From: Pisaster brevispinus
Lineage: Eukaryota > Echinodermata > Asteroidea > Forcipulatida > Asteriidae
Direction of reading: 5' to 3'
NCBI GenBank assembly: GCA_023634235.1
Contig: JAMKCF010000001.1
Coordinates: 17,866,258 to 17,930,257, forward strand
DNA: 64,000 nt
Positions 56,250 to 64,000 of the stretch are shown in pieces (the first letter of the stretch is position 1; every line of letters begins with the position of its first letter). The notes under the pieces were generated by a model. The model had not been told where the DNA came from. It saw nothing but the letters and a program-made list of their open reading frames with translations, and did not search any database. The position numbers and the translations under genes were made by a program.

Positions 56250-56801
56250 AAAATACCTTTATTTTGTCCGTATTTTGTATATTTTTGTTCTTATGTACCA
56301 TTATCTCGGCACGCAATATTTTCTACCCCATACTTTTATTTTGTCCGTATTTTGTAATTTTTGTGTTTGTATGTATCATTATCTCGGCACGCAAATTTGA
56401 TATGGAATACTTTCCAGCTTTAGCTTTTTATGAAATTGATGTTAAAGTGTACTGGTTGTTTTTGTATTTAATTTGGTTCATTCTCTCGGCATGTAAATAT
56501 GCTATTGGATACTATCTAAAAAAAACCATAATGAATTGTCATTTTGTTTAATTGTGAAATTGTTTTTATTGTGAAATGTGAATACTTTTATTTAAAACAC
56601 ATTTGTTTTGTTCGTATTTTGTAAACTCAATTTGTTTGTTTCTTACATCTCATTATCTCTGCATGTAAAAATGATATTGAATCCTGAGGGTACGAAGTGT
56701 CTCGTGAGAAGGTACGAAGTGTCTTGTGAGAAGGTACGAAGTGTCCAAGGTACGAAGTGTCCAGGGTACGAAGTGGCAAAGGTACAAAGTGTCCTGACAC
56801 C
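56250..56801. mobile_element. Right part of the hAT-like MITE split by the Polinton
   Basis: It begins with the second AAAATA duplication (56250-56255). It includes three or four repeats of 'ttattttgtccgtatttt' and 'tatctcggcacgcaa' (about 56259, 56336, 56460 and 56600). It ends with GGTACGAAGTGTC-type repeats and GTCCTGACACC. GTTCTTGC follows at 56802-56809, matching the duplication left of 46453. Confidence 0.8.
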
Positions 56802-56860
56802 GTTCTTGCCAAACCACATACCACTGAAGAGACGGAACTTCCGTGTGAACCTTCATGTAG
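56802..56860 (-). pseudogene. CACTA/EnSpm transposase, 5' continuation beyond the nested insertion
   Basis: The minus strand reads FRLFSGMWFGKN, the GLWFG-type block that precedes the segment found at 46452-46381 in EnSpm transposases. When the insertion and one 8-bp duplication are left out, the frame runs on without a break. Upstream codons end at a stop near 56855, so only a short part is readable. Confidence 0.65.
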
Positions 56861-57039
56861 CAAACGGGAATTTTTTTTTATATTTGGATTTGCCATTACA
56901 CAGAATTGTTGTAATTGCAATTATTGAATAAAAAGTGTACATTTGTATCAGTTAGGACAAATTACAAATAAAGTGCTACAGCTGACTCTTAATAAAACAG
57001 TACGAAAGTTTCACCAATACCATCCTTTCAGCCATTAAC

Positions 57040-58945
57040 ACTTTTTCCCCACTCGCAAAGGAAAACTACACTTAAACGATAAACCATGGATGTCTGCAGG
57101 AATAAAAGCTCTTATTCGTGACCGACAAATTGCTTTTCATAATGATGACACTCCGACCTGGAAGTGTTTGAGAAATAAGGTAAAAACTTCCATTGCCAAA
57201 GCTAAATTAGACTACTATGTGCCTGCGTTCAACGACTAAAACACAGCAACCCTTCAGCATGGTACCGTGAAATTTGTGTTTTAACTGGTGGTCAACGGAA
57301 CCACGCCCAAGTTCATGTCCCAGGAGTACCATCTCATAACCACTCCATGATTGCCAACACCATCAACGAACTGTTCATATCATTGTCATCAGGCCTGAGC
57401 CCTCTTGATATGAATTCCCTCCCAGCATATCTCCCAGCTCCCACCCTGTGCCAAAAAGTGTTTCCTTGGGAAGTTCATGAGACTGGCCAAGTTCGCCAAA
57501 AAACGGCTGGTATGCCTGACGGTATTTCTGCACGAATCATCCGCAAATTCTCTGTCGAACTAGCGACACCACTCACCCACATTATCAACTCCTTCTCTTC
57601 AAGGCAAAGTTCCAGATGAATGGAAACGTGCAATAATCATCCCCATCCCCAAAACAAGCCCTCCTTCTGTCGACAACTTACGCCCGATTTCCTTGACTGA
57701 CCACTGCTAAAATTGCAGAATCATTCATCACAAAATGAACCTTTCAAGACAAAATTTGACCCACATCAGTTTGGTAACCGCAAATCACTTTCTACAACAC
57801 ATTGTCTTATCAACATGTTACACCCTTTGTATACAAACGCTGACAAGCCCAAGTCATCATCATCCATTGTGCTCACCAACTACACAAAAGCCTTTGATCC
57901 CATTGACCACACTGTTGCCATCTCGAAGCTTATCAACCTTGGCAAGCGTAGTGATATAATTCCATGAATCTGTGATTTTCTGTCATTTCGCCAACAATGT
58001 GTGCGCTACAATTCCACCTTGTCTGACTGTTATCACCGAACGCGGGAGTTCCACAGGGAACAAGATTGGGACCCATCATTTTCCCGGCAATAATCAACGA
58101 TGCCCAACCTTCTGATCAAATGCACATTTTCAAATATGTTGATGATCTGACACTAGTTGAATGCCGACAGTTAACTCAACCCTCCAATGTCCAATTAGCG
58201 GTTAATAATCTAGTTCACTTTTATGCGAGACCCTCCCAAAAAAACAAGTATTTTTATTAGTGACCATGTTCTTACCAAAGTTAGCACCGTGAAGGTTTTA
58301 GGTATTTGTATCCAAGATGACCTTTAATGGGAAACACATGTACAAAATATTGAAAAGCGAGCGAATGGTCAATTGTATATGTTGCGTCTGCTGAAACGAT
58401 ACGGTGTACCACGTCAAGATTTACTTACCGTTCTCACAGGTTACATCAGACCACTCACTGAATATGCGGCGCCTGTGTGAAGTGGAGCTTTAACCAATAA
58501 TCAAAGGTCCCGTATTGAACGTATTTAAAAACGTGCTTTGTGAATAGTGCTTGGAATGTCATACACAACTTACAAACAGGTACTGTCACAGTGCTCGCTT
58601 TAATTTTTAGAAGATCGTCGCCATTCACTTTGTAGTTCTTTCATGAACATGACTCTTAATAAAACAACTCAATTTCAACGATAATTGCCAGCACCAAATA
58701 ACTCTAGAACTCTTAGGCGGGAAATCAAAATCCCCGAGTTTAATTGTAAAACTGAAAGAATGAAAACAGTTTGTTGCCTTACCTTGTCCGTAATTTTAAC
58801 AATAGTTGATTTTGCTGCATTTCTCTTAAGCTTACTTTAATTTATTTCCGTAACTCAATGTTTTTCCATTGTGCCTTCTTAAAATGTTTAAATATTTTTA
58901 ATGTAAATTTACTTGCAATTTTGGAATGAATGAATGAATGACTTT
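57040..58945 (+). pseudogene. CR1/L2-like non-LTR retrotransposon, 5'-truncated and decayed
   Basis: Across several frames the RT order is readable: NDKPWMSAGIKALIRDRQ (57080), FPWEVHETG and PDGISARIIRKFS (57460-57550), PDEWKRAIIIPIPK (57610), HQFGNRKSLSTTHCL (57755), GTKLGPIIF (58055) and FKYVDDLTLVE (58130), where the YVDD catalytic box is intact at 58135-58146. Downstream parts (VLGICIQDDL, LLKRYGVPRQDLL) match the region after RT. At least five frameshifts or stops break it. The 3' end is a short (GAAT)n tail at 58924-58940, typical of CR1/L2-type elements. It is the same family as the fragment at 5832-6152. Confidence 0.8.
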
Positions 58946-58949
58946 GGAC

Positions 58950-59820
58950 CCCGCTGTTGTATGCGCTATGCATGGACTACCAGTCTGCCGGTGGGTGACC
59001 GAGCGTTGTGGGGCCCGGGCCGATGCACACGCAGTGGATTAGCAGTCGGAACCACATGGTTGTGTGCATCCTGTTTTAACGTTTGTATGCTGAAATGAAC
59101 AACTGCAATTCCAATGGTGCAGTTTGGAAGTCGGGCATGGCTCGTGGGCTATTCGTTTGATCGCATTAAGTACAGGCTAAAAATAGTCTGTGTGTAATTT
59201 TCTTGGGAGGGCGGCCTGCCTTCCCAAAATACGTGTGTGGAGAACACTGCTTTGGAATATTTTCCCCCCTAGAGTACACATTTTTTATGTATTTGGTCAA
59301 ACATACTGGAACGTGTACCCATCTGGAACATTTTTTTCCCCATAAATAACATATGTATACATGTTTTCATATACACTGTGTACTTTCCATGAACATAAAT
59401 GAACATGTATAATAGGAAGCATCAAAAATATGAAATCCTGTTTAAATACAGTTAACTCTTGATCTGGAAAAGGTCCTGTTTCAGTCCTGTCAACAGGACT
59501 GACGTCACTTATCCCAGCAGACGCTGATGCTCATGTTGAGATGTACAAGTTTGACGAGCAATAAACACCCATTAGATTTCCCCTTTTGAAATAATTTTCT
59601 CCCTTAGGTATACTTTTTGGATGTATCTAGTCAAACAATATCTGAACATGTACCCAAGCTTTTCCCAGCAGAGCCAGTTGCTTATGTGCAGCTAAGTCCA
59701 AACAGAATCCTAGAGGTGAACACTCTTCCCACTTAACATAATAAATCCTTGATCAACTTTTGTACCAGTTGTATACTTTATACTTACAAATACATCTGTT
59801 TGAAAGGAAATCTTAAACTA
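58950..59820. repeat. Intergenic with dispersed local repeats
   Basis: A block 'ttcccccct..gt.cac.tttt..gtat.t.gtcaaac' occurs near 59260 and 59575, and again near 60105 and 61620. A second block, 'aatacagttaactcttgatctg', occurs at 59450 and 60263. A GC-rich stretch at 58960-59040 shows no recognisable gene. Confidence 0.45.
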
Positions 59821-59822
59821 AC

Positions 59823-59915
59823 CTGAGAAATGACAAGTGGGGAGGCAACAGGAAGTGTCTGTTTCATCTCCTGTTCCTTGGTCATGTACTGTGGTCTGGT
59901 CATCTACCATGGTCT
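59823..59915 (-). CDS. SET gene, downstream exon
   Basis: 93 nt between acceptor 'ctttttctttacag' and donor GTTAGT. It is open only in the phase required by the micro-exon (two leading bases complete a lysine codon). It encodes MVDDQTTVHDQGTGDETDTS and a cysteine-rich end. The next exon was not found. Confidence 0.5.
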
Positions 59916-62900
59916 CTGTAAAGAAAAAGTATGAAAACGAATGATCTCATTTCCTATTCAGTAAATATGCCTGCATAGTGCTGGACAATCCCTCCCAAAA
60001 CTACTTGGGCCTTAGCCAAGTTGGCGTTTGATTTTACTTGCGCATTTATTAGATGCATAAGTTTAACATCGATTTTGCTAGCAACAAACGTGTACTTTAT
60101 TTCCCCCCTTTGGAATCAATTTTCCCCCTAAGGTAGACATTTTATAAGTATTTAGTCAAACTGAGTGGAACAATTTTTTCCTCTTAAAGAACATGCTTAG
60201 TCAATAAGCATACACGTATAATGGGAAGCATCTGAGAAGTGAAATCAAGTGTATGGTTTTGAATACAGTAAACTCTTGATCTGAAAAAAATCTGTTTTAG
60301 TCTAGTCTGGCAGAAATAGGGACAGTTATGATTTATATGTAGCAATGAGTTTCAAATGGGATAGCGCCCTCATCTGGCAGGATTTGCCCAGGCCATGTGA
60401 CTGTTGTAGCTCTAGTGGCATCCATGTTGTTGTCACAGTAAAGCTTTGCGGAAAAATAGTGATTTCTTGGTAACAGGACATCTTCCCAAATCAATAAAGA
60501 TTATGTATGACAGTTGTTGGCTCTCCGGTAAGCCGAGTTTGATTTCTAAGAAGCATTTACTTAAAGATTTTAAAGTCTCATGATTGTCACATGTGTTTAT
60601 GTTTATATCTGGTAATATGGGGGGATATACTACAAATATGTTGCTTGTGTTTTTAAGGTTTAAAGATTCGTAAAAGCATTTAATGTCCAGCAAATAGTGG
60701 TCGGAGATTATTTCAGACTTCAGACTGAACTTTACCCGTCTGGTTGGAGTACCAGAACACCATTTAAGTTATAAGTGTGAACACTGAACTCTTGACTTCA
60801 AGTATCACTACATGCTGGTAGTGATAGAAATGTGTTGCAGACCATTCATCTTAGAGGAAGTGAGATCCCACCTCTTCACCGCAGGATCATTTTAGCTTGC
60901 CATTGATGGATTTTTGACATGCTGAGTGCAGTTTGCATCTTTTGTCGGGTTTGATGAATCCGAATATAATTATTGAACTCTGAACTATTGGTAAGAGAAA
61001 GCTGCATACCTAGCTGCGATGTCATAATTGGAGGAGTACGACTAGACTAGTCAGTTTCAGCTCATATTCTCCGGTCTTCACCTACTAGCTCACAGTCGTT
61101 TATCCTTGATAATTGTGCACTGGATTGAGGAACGAAAATCCAGGGTCCCGGTGTATTGTGATTTTGTAGTGGCCAATATTAGTATACAGCTGTTTGTGTT
61201 TTTCTTGTATTCTTGCATTTAAACTAAAAGTTAAAGTTTGTCATTTTTTTAAAGAAAATTTTCCTTTCAAAAAGTGGGACTAAACTTCCTAGTTTTTAAA
61301 ATAAACACAGCAATTTTTTTCTTTTTACTTATTTTAATTTTAACTTTGTTGAAGGAATTAACACCTTCCCTCTCAAAACAGTTATGTTTTCTTTTGTGAC
61401 TGTGATCATTTCATTAATGTTTTATAAATTCAACAGGACACGAATCCTGAATTTGTGGTGCAAAAACAACTTCAAAAATGTGTCAAATGTGTCAAAAGTA
61501 TAAGCCAATACTGTATAACAAATAGTAAAGTTTGGCAGTCACAATCTGGTATCCCAGTCTGGCATGTACATAGATGTACAAGTTTGACGTAAATTTTGCT
61601 AGCAATAACTGTATCATATTTCCCCCTTTGGAATACAATTTCCACCCAATTTAATAGGTAAGCAGTTTGGATATATTTAGAAGGCCTTATTTTTAGTCAA
61701 ACGTACCAGAACATGTGCAACTAATAGATACCACAGTTCCCCCTTTGGAATATGTAATAAACAAATAAATTAATTCTGAATTTTTCAACTTTGTTGTTTG
61801 GTTGTACGGTAATATAAACTTCAAAAACGTGTCAAATGCATCTTCAGATTGTCAAGTATAACAGACAATTATGATTAACAAAATATTTAAAAGTTAAATA
61901 AACTTGTTAAAAGTTCACATTCTGTTGTGGAGTTTCCCTGTACAAATCTTGTAAAAATTTTTTTGGAACAGCTAGATAAACTTACACGAACAAGCACTAC
62001 AAGCACTCGAAATACATTCAACACAAACGGGAAAGAAAAGACAACAGAAATGATGGTCAAAGAAACAAAAACCTCAAAAAACAAGCAAAACAATAATAAT
62101 AACTTAAAACATTAAAAAAACATAACACCAATGAATAATTGAAAACAATTGAGCTTTAGTGTAAAACTGTTGAGCCTGTTTTCTAAGAGTTTACATACTA
62201 TCTTGCTTGGGAGATGATTGTTGCTAAAAACGAACAATTAAAACAAAACATTCTGACAAGCAACCACACATACTTTGCACCCTAGAACATCTGGGACTAC
62301 ATAAAGCAGAGACTGAGGCCAAGCAATGGCTGCAGGTTATTGATATCGATGTATGCCTGCACACTGATTTAGTTTAATTTGATCTCAAACTGGTTTGGAG
62401 CATTCGAGTAATAGCATGCTTGTTTTACTACACCACTGAAAGTAACTGGTAAACTATACTTACAATAAAGAAAGACAACCGGTCAAGTGCTGTCTGTTGT
62501 AATTGTGCAACTTTTAATTCACAGTAAGGTGGCTTCTGTAAAAATGAATAAATGTATAATGTGCATTACGTTTTGCACACTGTCACCTGAATGAGCTGAT
62601 GACATAAAAACAAAACAAAAAGAGAATAAACAGGCCTTGAATTAACCCACTGCACCCACGGCAATTTCATTGCATTTTCTCAAAGAATTTACCCTTTAAC
62701 AGCGAAATTCAAGGCCTGATAAAAAATGTAAAATAAATAACGGCAAAACGGGGAAAATTAAATGGACTACCGGTCTATCCCCAAACCCTTCACGATTTCA
62801 GCCTGCCTGACAAGTATCAAGCTGATTCATTTGGCTTAGTTAAACAATCTGTCTCCACATCATGAATAGCAGATGCGGAGTGAAAATAAACGAGAGAAGT

Positions 62901-63146
62901 GACTGCAACATTTGCAATTGAAATTAGAGCAGAGGGATAATGGCAATGAGAACAACCATTAGTTTGAGCAAAGAAGTAAATGTACCTTTTTGCGCCAAGG
63001 CAGATCGGTGACTCCATAATCAAACCGCAGTTCGGTGCCATGTCCTTAATGGCAAACAGGCACACCCTAACCTTGCCATCAACACACCCATGGAACGTCA
63101 TGGCTTTACTGTTGCTGTATGGGGCAGTGGCATCATTGACCATACA
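59823..63146 (-). CDS. SET-domain gene, KMT5A-like, partial (four predicted exons)
   Basis: Predicted exons: 63146-62986, 62535-62464, 62223-62199 and 59915-59823. All introns are GT..AG and the phases agree at every join (0, 0, 1). Exon 1 encodes MVNDATAPYSNSK, VDGKVRVCLFAIKD and, after a 1-nt shift, ELRFDYGVTDLPWRKK. This is the end of a SET lysine methyltransferase domain, where the DYG block binds cofactor and substrate. The other exons encode KPPYCELKVAQLQQTALDRL, a 25-nt micro-exon, and an acidic, cysteine-containing segment. The start and end are not in view. The exon-1 shift makes it a pseudogene unless the assembly lost a base. Confidence 0.55.
60000..62190. other. Large intron or intergenic DNA, no gene seen
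   Basis: It contains further copies of the local repeats described for 58950-59820 and several AT-rich runs. The minus-strand frame 60433-60693 has no domain or splice support. Confidence 0.35.
62199..62223 (-). CDS. SET gene, 25-nt micro-exon
   Basis: Lies between acceptor 'gttcgtttttag' and donor GTATGT. It encodes QQSSPKQD plus one base. It is supported only by the sites and by phase agreement on both sides. Confidence 0.4.
62464..62535 (-). CDS. SET gene, exon after the SET core
   Basis: 72 nt, phase 0 to 0, with a strong acceptor (CATTTATTCATTTTTACAG) and a consensus donor GTAAGT. It encodes KPPYCELKVAQLQQTALDRL and four more residues. Confidence 0.5.
62631..62718. mobile_element. Short MITE with CAGGCCTTGAATT ends
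   Basis: An 88-bp element with 13-bp perfect inverted ends CAGGCCTTGAATT/AATTCAAGGCCTG. CAG..CTG ends suggest a hAT derivative. Flanking 8-mers agree only loosely. It lies in the intron between the SET exon and the next exon. Confidence 0.6.
62986..63146 (-). pseudogene. SET-domain exon with 1-nt deletion
   Basis: The exon is 161 nt, one short of the 54 codons its flanking phases require. The reading frame changes between 63039 and 63036, inside the loop between KDMA and TELRFDYG. The acceptor is 'gagtttatag' and the donor is GTACAT. Confidence 0.65.
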
Positions 63147-63149
63147 CTA

Positions 63150-64000
63150 TAAACTCAAAACCCTGCATTTTTGTGTGAATACTGCGTGACAGGAAATGAA
63201 AAGTTGAAAAGTTGTTAAAAATTGTGTCAATGAAACTGCCAAACTGGGTTTTAAATAAGTGTAAACTGTGTGAATTTAATGAGGAGTAAGTAGGTTCTTA
63301 TCATTGCGTGAAACAGTTGACTGGCAGCATACATTTGCAAGTTAATGTTCTTCTTTAAAGCCGTGGGCAATGGTGGCAGTAAGTGTAGGTTCTGTTGACA
63401 CTAAGCGTGCATGGGTAAATTAATTCCTGATAACGGAACATGTACATGGAGCAACCTAGGATGCTAGGGAATCCATATTTAGAACAATCCACAGTGGCTC
63501 CAATCACCACACAACACTTTCACAGCCAGGCCTACAAAAGCATTGCGTTCCTGGGCGAACACGCTAGTGTAATGAAGGACCATTTCCCACTAACTTCAGT
63601 ATTTTCCCAGAAGTTGTTTACATCTCAACAGGTGGCCCGAAAACAGTAAAGAAAATTTATAAATATTCTCACTATGCAAACAAAATATGCAGACACATGC
63701 TGCACTGTTAAGTTGTGAGTTCGAAGCACTGAAGGTCAAGACCTGTAGCTTAAATAATAACCACTTATCGGAAATGTTGAAATTTGTGTAGTCAAAATCA
63801 AGACGATTTCTTTATGAAAAACATCATTCGTACTTGATGTAGTACACATAATTCAGTATGCTACTTTTTAAACTTACACTTGTTGTTTTTCTTAATAATA
63901 GTTAGTATTTTTTGACCGAGAGAGCCAACGAACTAAATTATTTATAAACGAATCCCAAATGTGTCATTGAAAACATGTTTTTTTCTTTGGGAACTTTAAG
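63150..64000. other. Nothing recognised to the right edge
   Basis: Upstream exons of the SET gene would be expected here or beyond the window on the minus strand. I found no convincing exon. The plus-strand frame 63440-63649 has no support. Confidence 0.3.

Noticed and set aside
60433..60693. 86-codon minus-strand frame inside the SET gene region
   Set aside because: No acceptor or donor in the phases required by neighbouring exons, and no recognisable family.

Overview
The window is eukaryotic nuclear DNA from a marine invertebrate. Coding exons carry GT..AG introns, the base composition is AT-rich, and most of the sequence is transposon-derived. A foldback element at 21374-21615 (ends GGGCCCAATTTCATAGAGCT) resembles a MITE I associate with echinoderm genomes. 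I therefore favour an echinoderm, possibly a sea star, but this rests on memory and no search was run.

Layout. 1-5000: diverged satellite-like repeats, an LTR (1698-3044) with a primer-binding site but no retroelement body, and dispersed repeats. 5800-8150: a dead non-LTR reverse transcriptase fragment, a 66-bp minisatellite and hairpin repeats. 9322-19218 (minus): a large Helitron/Helentron-like transposon with PHD, OTU, Rep (HUH), PIF1 helicase and EEP endonuclease modules, broken by frameshifts. 19.2-25.4 kb: intergenic DNA, a MITE and a local tandem duplication. 25470-32162 (minus): a multi-exon host gene with OB folds (RPA1-like) and a CCAAT-type upstream region. 33-42.6 kb: repeats, including a 130-bp satellite array and a 549-bp hAT-like MITE. 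42.8-44.2 kb: relics of a Polinton-like packaging ATPase and protein-primed DNA polymerase.

44.9-56.9 kb is a three-layer nest. A CACTA/EnSpm transposase gene (minus) is interrupted by a hAT-like MITE (46453-56801, 8-bp target duplication GTTCTTGC). That MITE is itself interrupted by a 9571-bp Polinton/Maverick (46679-56249, 6-bp target duplication AAAATA, TIRs of about 1.3 kb). The Polinton keeps pieces of major capsid, a small basic virion-type protein, minor capsid, a chromodomain integrase and the spliced N-terminal part of pPolB. It lacks the polymerase catalytic domain, protease and packaging ATPase, so it looks like an internally deleted copy that would need help from another element to move.

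57.0-58.95 kb is a decayed CR1/L2-type non-LTR retrotransposon. 59823-63146 (minus) holds four exons with compatible phases, the first encoding the end of a KMT5A-like SET domain with a 1-nt deletion; this gene may extend past the right edge. All splice sites were predicted by eye. The many frameshifts could be true decay or homopolymer errors in the assembly.
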